Below, one piece after another: positions 22,612 through 32,545 of a DNA stretch of 64,000 nucleotides. The stretch spans positions 9,231,553-9,295,552 of the forward strand of contig NW_004955483.1 of assembly GCF_000276665.1 (NCBI RefSeq), read 5' to 3'. Positions within the stretch are counted from its first letter, which is position 1. Every line of letters begins with the position of its first letter. Below the pieces are notes generated by a model. It did no database searches and had not been told where the DNA came from. It saw only the letters and a program-made list of their open reading frames with translations. Origin of the DNA: Chinchilla lanigera (Eukaryota; Chordata; Mammalia; Rodentia; Chinchillidae). Position numbers and translations under genes: made by a program.

Positions 22612-23080
22612 TCCTGTCTTAGTTACCTATCAGTTATATGTTATCTGTTGATGTTTATCTATTGATGTAAAACTGAGCTGCTTCAGACAAGTTTTTGTTA
22701 CCTTTCTAGTTTCTGTGAAAGGGAAACAGCCGTACAGTGTAGCTGGTTTTCTCTGGCCGCAGGTTTTCCAAGAGGCTGTAATAAAGCTGGTAGCCTGAAG
22801 GATGGGGTGGTAGGCACTGGGATCTCCCAAACTCACATGACCTAGCAATTGGCTTCCCCTGACCCAGCAATCCAGAAGAATGCAAGACACACCCAAGAGA
22901 GAAGCCATGGTCTGCTTGTTACCCAGTCTTGGCAATGACTTCTGCCGCACGCTATTTGCAAAGAAGCAAGTCACCGAATCCAGTCCACACTCAGGGAGAG
23001 GGCTACACAGGGAAAGGAATATCAGGAAGTGGGTTTCCTGGGGATCCTTATGGAAGCTGCCAACTTTGGTCTTCTATCCA
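22612..23080 (+). repeat. Ancient mammalian interspersed repeat (family uncertain)
   Basis: Starts 'cttagttacctatcagttatatg', passes 'tagtttctgtgaaaggg' and 'aaactcacatgacctagcaattggcttcccc', and ends 'acacagggaaaggaatatcaggaagtggg'. This order matches a long mammalian LTR- or MER-class repeat. Open frames on both strands inside it are not genes. Confidence 0.5.
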
Positions 23081-23399
23081 TCTGTCTCCATGAAGTCCAA
23101 ATGTACAGGTCTGTCTGTCTCCTTGTGCTTGATTACTCTACAGTCTTTTCCAACTTGCTGCTGGTGAGTCCATTTTGGGGGATAGTTGGGTTAAAAACTT
23201 GGAGGGATCTTTGAATCTTTTCTTCGGCCTATACATCTTGTCAACTTGACTTTCCAAATACATTTTAGAGTCTGACCAGTTCTAATCACCTCGACTCTTG
23301 GTGTCACCTCTTCTGTCCGTGGAGACTGGGTCTACCCTGGATTTTTGCTAGTTGGCTGTCTGTTTTCAACCTTGCCCCTTTATGGTGGTGGTAGTGGTA
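23081..23399. other. Unassigned sequence
   Basis: No feature is recognised. Confidence 0.3.
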
Positions 23400-23455
23400 A
23401 TCTTTCTTTTTTTCTTTCTTTTTCTTTCTCCTTCTTTTCTTTTCCTTTCTTCCTT
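23400..23455. repeat. (TTTC)n-rich tract
   Basis: Imperfect TTTC repeats, most likely expanded from the tail of the adjacent antisense SINE. Confidence 0.85.
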
Positions 23456-23625
23456 TACTGGGGATTGAACACAGGGTCTTTGCCCGTAGCTATATCCCCA
23501 GGGCTTTTTAAGATTTGTTTGAGATTGGGTCTTGCTAAATTGCTCAGGCTGGGCTAGAATTTGCAATCCTCCTGTACTGCAGGCTCCCAAGTTCTAGGAT
23601 TACAGACATGCACCACCACACCTGG
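23456..23625 (-). mobile_element. B1-dID composite SINE, antisense
   Basis: 'actggggattgaacacaggg...agctatatccccagggc' (ID part) followed by 'aaattgctcaggctgggct...gattacagacatgcaccaccacacctgg' (B1 part). Confidence 0.85.
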
Positions 23626-24644
23626 TTTCTCTACTGTTCCTTACACAAAACACTGAATGATAATGACTCATAAAACAAGTCAGATCAGTGATACCACTGC
23701 ATTCAAAATTTTCTAGTATCTTCCCACTTTAAAGCAAAAGTCAACATCTTTACAATAGCCTATGAAACTTTTAGGATTATAAAATTATGTATCAATATTT
23801 TATGGTGTAAAATGTATATGTATTACAAGTATATATATGTATATATATGTATATATATATATCTGTGAAACATTTATGGTTAGTTTTTTATTGATTTAGA
23901 ATTTATTTTCTATATGGTATAAAGGATCTGACTCTTTCCAAATGAAGAGCCATTTTTGCCACCAGCCTTTATTGACTAAAATGACTTTTCCCCACTAAAA
24001 AGGTATTCTACCATGGAATTCTACCAACTCCATCATTGCTTAATTTTAGAATAAAGAGGCACCTAATACAGCAATAAATCATAAGAGATAGAGCTGTATT
24101 TGTAGAGATATTATTTGATTTGAAATATTCAAATACATATAAGAACAACTTGACTGATAAGTGGGAATTGATTACAGACATTATTTACTTAAGTCTGTTT
24201 ATTTGTTAAGTTGCGCTTTAATTCTACCTTGGCCGCTGGAAAGATACAGTTAGCTGCAAAACTAAGACAGAAACAAATCTTATGGCTTTTATGCTACTGT
24301 CTTTGCCTTATGTTAATATATAATACTTTGCTGCGTATAACCATCTGGAAAATTGTCACCAAAATGCCCAAGAAATCTGAAAACATTGTCATGATACTCT
24401 CTGAAGAGAGAGCCTTGTTTGTGGAGCAAACTTTTACACATTCAAGCCTATCTGTGAGTGCTCCAGAACTTGGCTTTCTTTTTCCTCTTTTGGCCTTTTG
24501 GCCCTATCTTTATTTATGATAACTTCAACTGACAACCATGAATAGGTAGGCAATGAGATTGAACTTGACCGTGTGTTTTGTTGGTTATCCGCAGCATTGG
24601 TGTAGAGTTTGTCAAAGGAAGGAAACATTGAAGTTCTTTTTCCT
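23626..24644. other. Unassigned AT-rich sequence with an AT/GT microsatellite
   Basis: Contains a (TATATATG)n tract at 23829-23872. The 102-codon frame at 24211-24519 has no domain-like pattern that I recognise. Confidence 0.3.
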
Positions 24645-24718
24645 GAGAGCTGGGGTATAGCTCAGTAGTGCGGCACTTGCCTAACAGGCCCTCAGTTTGA
24701 TCCTTAGCACTGCAAAAT
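24645..24718 (+). mobile_element. ID-type SINE
   Basis: 'gagctggggtatagctcagtag...tgcctaacaggccctcagtttgatccttagcac' is an ID body with a short A-rich end. Confidence 0.8.
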
Positions 24719-24742
24719 ACGTATATTCCTCGTGTATGTGTG

Positions 24743-24801
24743 GGTGTTGGAGATTAAACCCACAAGCATATGCTCAGCCTTTTAGCTACACCCCCAGCTC
24801 C
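24743..24801 (-). mobile_element. ID-type SINE fragment, antisense
   Basis: 'gttggagattaaacccacaagcatatgctcagcc...agctacacccccagctcc' is the complement of an ID element. With the preceding sense copy it makes an inverted SINE pair 24 bases apart. Confidence 0.65.
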
Positions 24802-25198
24802 AGCATATTGAGATTATTGCTCAAAAGGGGGTTGTGCAGACTTTTCAGTGGTTTTTTGATAAAAATCATCTTGTGCCTGTTGCAGTATGTGTAACTGAGG
24901 GTCAGCTACCAATCACAAAATAAATCACTTCCAATTCCACTTCTACAGAGGTAAATGAAAATGAAAATTATTGTCACACGGATGAGTCCTTGTTTTATTT
25001 TTTCTTCTCTACATAGTTTAAGCCCTGTTCTTCAGACCCTTGGCTTTGGCAGCTAGTGAAGGGCCTTGAGGTAGGCATGGAAATTTTCTACCTCTCCCAG
25101 ATTGTGCTCCAAAACAGATGACAGGAGTATAATCCAGAAATGAACTTCTTTCTATGGGACAAAAGCAAAACAGAGAATCTTGCAAAGATGTGCTAGAA
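24802..25198. other. Unassigned sequence
   Basis: No feature is recognised. Confidence 0.3.
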
Positions 25199-25396
25199 GC
25201 CAGGCATGGCAGTGCACGCCATGGCAGTGCACGCTCTCAGCTACTTGTGCAGTGAGGTAGGGGGATCACAAGGTTGAGGCCTCACATCATAGTGAGACCC
25301 TGTCCCCAAATTTAAAAAATTCGGGGAAAATGGCTAGAGCTATAGCCCAGTAATCTGTGAGTTCAGTCCCCCATACCAAACCAAACCAAACCAAAG
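25199..25396 (+). mobile_element. B1-dID composite SINE with internal 15-bp tandem duplication
   Basis: The B1 head contains CATGGCAGTGCACGC twice in tandem (25205-25219 and 25220-25234), which is not part of the family. The ID-like part ends 'gttcagtcccccatac', followed by a (CCAAA)n tail (25375-25396). Confidence 0.8.
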
Positions 25397-26279
25397 CCAG
25401 TGTTAGGCTAAGGATAACCTTTTTTATTTAAAACCACATTACATTACATTACATGATTGATTTTATGTACACTAAGAGTCAATGAGTACGAGTAATTCAA
25501 CCCAGACCCTAGTCAAAGTATCTATTATCTTGCTGTGTGATTACAAGTGGTACATGGCCCTCCCGGGCCAGCAGGTTCATGTACAGAAGTTGAATTAGAT
25601 GGCAAAGATCTCCTCTGATGCTAAAATACCTAGACGTAAAGTTGGTAACAAGAAACGAGAAATGCAGCAAGCTATTTTTAGTTGTATAAAAGAAAGATTG
25701 ATACCAGCCAGTAACTTGCAGTGAGTTTGCTAAAATCCTCCGTCTCTCTCCAAATTCTGTTTTTACTAAGCCCATAAACTAAAGACAGTTTGTCAGACTT
25801 TGAACTTCCTGGCTTATGTTGATTTGTATCAATATGTTACTGTTACACATTTGAGTGGGAGCTGAGTTACATTTCAAGAAAACTGCTCAGAAAACTAATA
25901 AAATCCTTACAACCCCACTTTCTGTGAGTATTGATAGCATCAAGAAAATAAAAAAGACTTTGCCATTTGCAGGCAGTTGCTCTTCCAGTAGACTGAAAAT
26001 TTAATGACATTGAACTTGACTCACTTGTTTAAACATTAACCAGGAGACAGATACTTTCTCCTGCACCTCCCAAGTTTTAAGTCTGTATGAATTTAACCAC
26101 AGATAGTCACAACTCCCCAAAAGTCCTTTTAAGAAACACTGACCATTCCATAAAGTAATAGCTCCAGAAGGCTTTCAAGGAGTTATTTACCTGTACAAAC
26201 CTAGTGAAGCATACTGTAGCCTCTCTTAAAAGTGTGTCACTTGATTTGATCTATGGTGATTGCCTTAGGATTTTCAGAG
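25397..26279. other. Unassigned AT-rich sequence
   Basis: Includes a short (ACATT)n tract at 25436-25454. Otherwise no family or exon is recognised. Confidence 0.35.
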
Positions 26280-26700
26280 ATTTATAGCATTTAGAGTTAG
26301 AAGTATGAGGTGGCCGCCATGGTGCAATACCCGGTGACAATGTCCCAAAGGGCTTTCAACATAGAGGGGGAAGAGCTCATAAAATGCTAAGCGAGGATGC
26401 AGACGCCTTTTGAAGGCAGTTTCCGGGCTCACAAACGGCCACTGTCAAAAAACAAACACTGGGGTTGATTTGAGCAGGCAGCAGAAGACACTGCAAGCGC
26501 AGCCTGTGACCAGTGAGCCTTCAGAGCGGCCAAGGCAAAGGAGAACTTTTCTGAGTGACCTTGTCACACATGCTTTGAATGTGTAGGCTTTATCAGCAGC
26601 AGTGAGTGGGGGGAAAGAGGCATGCAGATCTCGGCCACTCACTCCATGCCTAGTGTCTAGAGTAACTAACCGCTGCTTTCCATCCTGGGAGGAGAAAAAA
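26280..26700. promoter_or_regulatory. Candidate regulatory block upstream of an exon-like element
   Basis: Repeat-free sequence with retained CpGs. It contains GCCGCCATGG (26313-26322), which fits both a YY1-type site and an ideal translation-start context. A 23-codon frame opens at that ATG (26319-26390). It lies about 0.6-1 kb upstream of the exon-like element at 27284. Function is inferred only from motifs. Confidence 0.3.
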
Positions 26701-27283
26701 TTTATTAAGTTTTATCAAGAGGCAGACAAGGAAAACCCATCCGTTCCCTATTTGTAGTGTGTAATGGAAATTTCCTCCTAGACTCCTTTTGTTCAGTCAT
26801 CACAGCCTTTTATTGAAAAATAATAATGATATTTGCTCAATCAGTCTGAGTCTGTAAGGGATAGGAGAATCAGATGAATTTTCATGTGAGATAAAACGTT
26901 TTCCACTTTCTACCCTTGACCCTTGCACACCAGAGTCTTTAATCATTAAAACATCATGCATCCTTTATTTCCTTCGTTCGTTTGATTAAACGTGGAATTT
27001 CACAAGCCCGTTCCTATCTGTGTATACTCTCAATTTCAAGATGCACTGCTTACCCCACTGTGGGGCTTTGTTTCCTCTCTTCCCCGCTGCACCGCCACCT
27101 CCAGTATTTTAGGGCACTGCATATAGATAAGATGTGTGATAGCTTCGTTCTGGTAATTAACATGCTAGTTTGAGGTTGTAAGATACACATTTGAGAAAGG
27201 CCAGGGATTTCCCCAGAACATCCACTAACTGCTTGAAGTGGCATTTGCATTCTGACTTGGTGTTTTGTTCTGTGTGACTGCAG
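26701..27283. other. Intron-like unique sequence preceding the candidate exon
   Basis: Repeat-free, with a pyrimidine-rich run toward the candidate acceptor, a CTGAC branch-like motif (A at 27255, 28 bases before the AG end) and a TAATTA site near 27158. No other feature. Confidence 0.35.
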
Positions 27284-27402
27284 CAACCTGGAGCCCGGGG
27301 AAGGCGTCTGTTTTGAAGCCTCCAAACTAAGGCTGCTGCAGATCGTGAGAAGGACAGGGGACGCCGGCCTGTGAGGGTGATCTTGAAACACGAATGTTTT
27401 CG
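27284..27402 (+). other. Candidate exon of an unidentified transcript
   Basis: 119 bp bounded by a good acceptor (tgttctgtgtgactgcag ending at 27283) and a strong donor (cg|gtaagt from 27403), with a branch-like CTGAC 28 bases upstream. It is richer in GC and CpG than its flanks. One frame is open for 29 codons before TGA, and another ATG (27394-27396) is three codons from the donor, so a 5' UTR, lncRNA exon or short alternative exon are all possible. I do not recognise a gene. Confidence 0.4.
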
Positions 27403-27847
27403 GTAAGTCATTGAAAGACTTGACATTTATTGGTTTTAAATTTCATCAGGCAGCAGTTATTCGGTGCCCTGGGCCATCTCTCAAGTGCATAGCTGTTTCT
27501 CTCTAACCCAAGCCACAGGACATTGGAGAAAATGCTTAGGAAGAGAGCAACAGAGAAACCTAGTGTGTTTGTTTGTGACATTTGCAGAGCAGTAGGATCT
27601 AAGGAGAATGCATTTGTGGTTGGGAAACAAGCAAACAACATACGCACAACTAAACACACAGTCAGCTAACAAGGAACAGGTTCTATAGACCTTTCATGTT
27701 AGTGGAATACATAAGGGATTAATCAGTCATACAAGAGGAAACATTGTATCTGATGACAAGTTTGTTACCCTTTTTCAAGCCTTGGGATGGGCAAGGTGAG
27801 AATGATTGGCATTCGCAGGCTTGTTCAACACATGCTTCTTGAGTAAC
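27403..27847. other. Unassigned sequence after the candidate exon
   Basis: No repeat family is recognised. Intron-like. Confidence 0.3.
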
Positions 27848-28015
27848 TTTTCTTTTTTATCAATGGGGTATAATGTGGTAATTTGATACATGTATACAGC
27901 GTGTAATGATCAAATCAGGGCATTTAGCATTTCTGTCTCCTGAAATATTTACTCATTTCTTCGGAAATCTTCTAATTCTTTTCTTCTAGTTCTTTATAAA
28001 ATAAATAATACATCA
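27848..28015 (-). mobile_element. LINE-1 3' UTR fragment (L1M/L1P-like), antisense
   Basis: 'tttgatacatgtatacagcgtgtaatgatcaaatcagggcatttagcat' followed by 'tctgtctcctgaaatattta' is the complement of the classic L1 3' UTR segment. Confidence 0.8.
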
Positions 28016-28048
28016 TTGCTGTTATGTTGATGTTTTTTGTTTGTTTGA

Positions 28049-28225
28049 GTTTTGCAATATTGGGGTTTAAAACCTGGGCCTTGCACACGCGAGGCAAGTG
28101 TTCTATCACTGAACTACGCTCTCAGCTCTTCTGTTATTTTGAGACAGGGCCTTACTAAGTTGCTCAGTCTGGTCTCAAACCTGCAATCCTCCTGCGTTAG
28201 CTCCCATGTAGCTGGGATTATAGGC
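28049..28225 (-). mobile_element. B1-dID composite SINE, antisense
   Basis: ID part 'aaaacctgggccttgcacacgcgaggcaagtgttctatcactgaactacg' then B1 part 'ttgagacagggccttactaagttgctcagtctgg...gctgggattataggc'. Confidence 0.85.
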
Positions 28226-28496
28226 TTACTCTAAGAAACTTTTAAGTAAATGTGACGCTCTGAGTGACAGTCTTGGTCTAGGGATTGGAACTCAAACACC
28301 CCAAACTACAGTTTTTAAAATTCCAAAGTATACACCCAAATAATGTGCACTTCCAGGAACATTTTTTTCATCAGCTCCATCCCTGATGTTTTCTGGAAGA
28401 TGAGCCCCCCTGTGGAACCCAGTTCATTTTTGCCCATCTTGGTGACCTTGGAGCCCTTACACTGGAAGGACTTATCTGTAAAAATGCAAGTACACG
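28226..28496. other. Unassigned sequence
   Basis: No feature is recognised. Confidence 0.3.
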
Positions 28497-28680
28497 GTCA
28501 GGCATGTGGCACACAATTGTGATCTCAGTACTTTGGGAGGATGAGGCTGGAGGGTCACAAATTTGAGCTCAGCTTGAACTACTTAGCAACTTACTGAGAC
28601 TGTATTTCAAAATAAAAACAGAATTAAAAAAAGGCTAGGGATGTAGCTCACTGCAGTGGCCCCAAGTTCAATCTCCAAAA
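28497..28680 (+). mobile_element. B1-dID composite SINE
   Basis: B1 half 'ggtcaggcatgtggcacaca...tttgggaggatgaggctggagggtcac' and ID half 'ggctagggatgtagctcactgc...aagttcaatctcc', followed directly by the purine microsatellite. Confidence 0.85.
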
Positions 28681-28768
28681 CAGGAAAGGAAAGGAAAGGA
28701 AAGGAAAGGAGAGGAGAGGAGAGGAGAGGAGAGGAGAGGAGAGGAGAGGAAAGGAAAAGGAAGGAAAG
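28681..28768. repeat. (GGAAA)n/(GGAGA)n purine microsatellite
   Basis: Pentanucleotide tract switching from GGAAA to GGAGA units and back, expanded from a SINE tail. The Lys/Arg/Glu-rich frames here are artefacts. Confidence 0.95.
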
Positions 28769-29006
28769 AAAAATGAAAAGAGCATTGCACAGCTCAGTGA
28801 TCTCCAAGGCCTCTTGCACATTTAAAATTCAATGCCTTGTAGTGAAATTAATTAAATAATGTGCACTTTAGTTTCTCCCCAGCATTGATGGGGTGACTTT
28901 GGCGTGTCAGCCTGTGCAGAGGGCTCACCGCTCTAGCTACTGTGAGGAAAGGGCCTGTGGGACCCTTCTACCTACCGAACCCATCTTGAGAGCCAACCTT
29001 TTGGGA
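28769..29006. other. Unassigned sequence
   Basis: No feature is recognised. Confidence 0.3.
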
Positions 29007-29143
29007 AAGCAGGACTTTCAGTTGTTGTTGTTTGTTTGTTTGTTTTTCTCCGGTACTGGGAACCGAACTCACGACCTTGTGCTTGCCAGGCAGGCACTTT
29101 TTGCCGCTGAGCTAAATCCCCAGCCCCCAAGCAGGACTTTCAG
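29007..29143 (-). mobile_element. Young ID-type SINE, antisense, with perfect 15-bp target-site duplication
   Basis: The element (T-rich tail complement from 29022, body to 29128) reads 'tttctccggtactgggaaccgaactcacgaccttgtgcttgccaggcaggc...gctgagctaaatccccagcccc'. AAGCAGGACTTTCAG is perfectly duplicated at 29007-29021 and 29129-29143. The intact duplication and near-consensus body indicate recent insertion. Confidence 0.95.
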
Positions 29144-29964
29144 AATTTGTGGTTAATAATTCATTCCCCAGTAGGCACTGTCTGTTGTGAATAGTCTAGT
29201 CAAATCAACAACATAGGCATCTTTTGAATTATGGTCCTTTCTTTTTCCAAGGAGCACCTAACTCTATCCTTCCCTGAGCTTGCTGTCCCAGACCTCTCAG
29301 CCCATAGAGCCCTGTATTTTGTTTTATACTGAGCACAATTAATTATTTTTTGTTCTTACCAAACATCTCCTCTCTGAAGCAGAGCTGTGAGCGACACTTT
29401 AAATGATGTTCGGATGTCACTCTTGTTAGCAGCTGGCTGACTGCCTCGGAGTGGTGCATTATTTGGGTTTCAAAACAGCATTTTTTCTCTCTTACAAATG
29501 TTAAATTATGAAGTGCAGGAAACCACATGAATGCGGCAGTGAAAATGCAGACGCGGTGTTATCGGGAAATGCCGGCTTCATGATTCTGCCAGCGAGGCGC
29601 GTGTGTCCTCCCTACGGTGGACGCGTGAAGCCTCTCCTGCAGTTTGGTGGAGGTCTTCTAACCTGTGTCTTCATCCTCACTTACGCCCGTGCTGGGCTCA
29701 CCTTTTCCTGGTGGATCAAGAGATTTTATTAGGACAATGGCTTGGGGCCGTCTTTGTCCAAGTCCTGCCTGACCAAGTCCTGCTGGACCCCCATTTACAG
29801 TCTTGCCTGAACTCTCAGGACATTCCTGTCTGCTTCCTCTTTGTGAACGTCTGTGACATTTAGAAGCTGCATCATAGAAAATGTATCGCCGTGCACTGCT
29901 GTGTGGGTAGTTGTTATCACCCCATCTGGATTGCAAACTGCTTCAGGAGAGGAACCGGGTCACA
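29144..29964. other. Unassigned sequence with locally raised CpG
   Basis: 29520-29640 contains several CpGs (for example gacgcggtgttatcgggaaatgccgg and cgaggcgcgtg). No start, splice or promoter pattern is convincing. The three overlapping frames of 74-92 codons are not supported. Confidence 0.3.
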
Positions 29965-30152
29965 GACCAGTACTTCTCAAGGGTGGTCCAGTCCCAGCAC
30001 CTCCTGCGTCTCAGTCACCTGGCTGTGGCTCTTAAAGTTGCAGATTCAGCCACACCAGGCTTGATGAACTAGAACCGCTAGGGAAGGACAGCCAGGAAAC
30101 TCACCCCGGGTAACTCCTCTGTGCACTAAGGTTTGAGAACTGTCTCTGAGGC
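29965..30152. mobile_element. MER5-type hAT DNA transposon relic
   Basis: The ends 'acttctcaagggtggtcc' and 'gtgcactaaggtttgagaactg' correspond to the two termini of MER5-type elements, with 'gtctcagtcacctggctgtgg' and 'aaagttgcagattcagcc' inside. Confidence 0.6.
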
Positions 30153-30169
30153 TGATTCTGTATCTTCTT

Positions 30170-30245
30170 CTTTGCCTTCTCACCCACAGCAAAAGGCGCA
30201 GGGCTGAGCACATGGCAAATGCTTAGGAAATATTTGCTTGTTGAT
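30170..30245 (+). repeat. LINE-2 3' end fragment
   Basis: 'cagggctgagcacatggcaaatgcttaggaaatatttgcttgttgat' resembles the L2 terminus (agtgcctggcacatagtaggtgctcaataaatatttgttgaatgaa). Confidence 0.6.
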
Positions 30246-31254
30246 CTAAGGCACGTCAAAACCAAGGGAGTTACGTTCACTCTTTGATTGTCTAGGCTGT
30301 TCGGGAGGTGGAGTCAGTCAGCATAATCTTTGAACTTGCAGGAACCAGGTTTGGCTCAATTTGTAAAGCGTTCCCCTAGGTCAGGGACTCTTTGAGGAAC
30401 TTTCTTTTTATGTCTCTTTCTCCTCGGTCACTGATCCGTCCTTTGCAATGGCAGTAGCACCGGAGGAGGGGCACATCAGCTCCGGGGAGCTGGACTAGGG
30501 CCAGAGGATGGGAGAAAGATCTGAGGGTGGAGCAGGGTTCCCAAAGCCACAACTGCTGCCCTTGGCAGGTTATTCTGAATGGCATTCTTTTAGCTGTTAT
30601 GACTCGCAGGTTGTCATTTATGGTGGCGGGAGAACAGACCCGTTGCTGAAAGGGATAAAGTTAAGCAGCAGTGGACGCACATGAAAGCGCCCACAGCAAC
30701 TGTGGCAGATGCAGGAATTGAATCTGATGTTAACAGGCTGCACTGGTGACACGTGACGCCTCCTTCCCTCCTCCTCTTGCTCCAATGAGGACAGACATGA
30801 CCTCAGATGATCCAGAAGCCTTTGCGAGACATTGCTGCTCGCTCCAGCCCTCCTGGTGCATCTGACAGTCGGTTCAAGCAGGGAAACAAACTGACGAGCT
30901 CACAGAGGCTGAGCCAGGCTGCCAAGGAACACGTGAGGACACTGCCACATGGGTTCCCTGTTTAGATAACCATTGTCTGACAAGTATAGGGAAAGACAAA
31001 CTCAGTTTCTCCTACTTTCTCCCACAATGTAGAACACTTCTGTGAGCCAGAGTGTGGGGATTTCCCCCCATAGACCAAGCAAAGCAGCTGCTGCGTGTCC
31101 TCCAACTCAACTCCGCGCTCACGCTGTCTGCCCAGAGGTAGCGTCAGGGCCCGCAGGTTGAGGTCTCAGTGCCACAGCTGCCCTGCCCTCTGAGGCAAAG
31201 TGCAAACTCCGTGGTGTCTTGTTTGTGGTTCTGACCAACCAGCTGTACTTGAGG
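30246..31254. other. Unassigned sequence
   Basis: Repeat-free as far as I can tell. Scattered CpGs but no island, exon or promoter pattern. Confidence 0.3.
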
Positions 31255-31830
31255 GCTCCTCTGTGGGGTTGAAGGAATTTTCTAGAGTGGCTCACGGGAT
31301 CAGGTAGACACTTTACATGTTTCCTGGTGTAATATAGAGGATACTGCCAAGCATAAGGATGAATGGCCGGGGGGAGAGATGCATGGGGTGAGGTGGAGAA
31401 GAATGGGTGTGGAGTTTCGGTGCCTTCTCAGGGCTCCACACTTCAGGAAGGTCCGTGTCTTCAGCTAGCCAGAAGCCTTCCAAACTCTGCTCTTTGAGGT
31501 TCTTCTGGAGGCTTCATTCCATAGGCATAAATGATAAACTTATTGGTCACTGTTGACCAGCTCAACCTTCAGCTCCTCTATCCTTCCCCGAGGTTGGGGT
31601 AGATTGAAAGGCCTGACCTGCTAATCCTGTCTTGGTTTTCCTGTGCTCATTCAGCCCCTCCTAAAGCTATGGTGTGCTCAGTGGTCCTCAGTCAACTCCT
31701 TAGCATACCCAAAAAACCCACTTACCATTTTAGAGATTCTAAGGGTTTTAGGAGTTGTGTGCCAGGAAATAGACACAAAGACCAGATATAAATATGCAGG
31801 TAGATATTACCTATAGACTTCACAATATCA
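31255..31830 (+). repeat. Ancient LTR-like relic (endogenous retroviral LTR class, family uncertain)
   Basis: The succession 'ttctggaggcttcattccataggcat', 'ggtcactgttgaccagctcaaccttcagctcctc', 'attctaagggttttaggagttgtgtgccaggaa', 'cttcacaatatcacag' matches a mammalian LTR that I recall as MER21-like. Only LTR-type sequence is visible, with no gag, pol or env. Confidence 0.5.
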
Positions 31831-32214
31831 CAGCCATCAGACGCATTTAAAAATTTTGCTATTCTTTTTTTTTTCTTTGATTATTACTTAGTCACAATTT
31901 TATTTGGAGAAGTGGTACCAACCCTGAGTTCAGTTTGTATGAACAGACACATACAAACACAATGCTGGAAAAGTATCTTCTCCCAGATTTCTATTCTTCT
32001 TGCTGGGCAGATGGGTCAGACCCAGATCCTGGGGTATGGAGCTCTACCAGGTCGGCCACCATGTGACACCCCTGCCCCTTCATCCTTCCATTCAAATTTA
32101 ACTTCAGCAGTTTGGGAAGGGGAAAAGGTGGATATAACAGAGTAGATTCTCCTCATTTCAGCTAAGTGAAGGAGCAAAAGAAGATATTTTCAAAGTAACA
32201 AGGGCAAAGGAGAA
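31831..32214. other. Unassigned AT-rich sequence
   Basis: No feature is recognised. Confidence 0.3.
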
Positions 32215-32545
32215 TTTGAATATTACTGATTTATTTGTGTATGTTTGTGGTACAAGACACTTGTATTTGTTTGGGGGATGGGCACGTGTAAAGCCTGATT
32301 ATTTTTGATCTCCTTTGCCCCCTCCCTCTCTCCCTCCTTCCTGCTTTCCTTGATCTCCGAAGTCTGCCTCCCTGTTTCCTACTGGCTCTCTTTTACTGTA
32401 CTCTTTATATTTTACATTTCTCATAGTAGAGCAACCATGTGATGTTTGTCTTTCTGTGTCTGATTTATTTCACCTAACATTATGATTTCCAGCGGCCTTT
32501 GAACATCTGCTTTGTGGAGACCAGATAGATTGTCCTCTGTATTGC
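32215..32545 (-). mobile_element. LINE-1 3' UTR fragment, antisense
   Basis: Pyrimidine-rich 'cctccctctctccctccttcctgc...ctccctgtttcctactgg' then 'gtctgatttatttcacctaacattatgatttccag' is the complement of a rodent L1 3' region. It parallels the sense fragment at 34170-34795. Confidence 0.65.

Noticed and set aside
22005..23167. Several 95-114-codon frames on both strands
   Set aside because: Lie inside a Tigger relic, a MIR and an ancient interspersed repeat.
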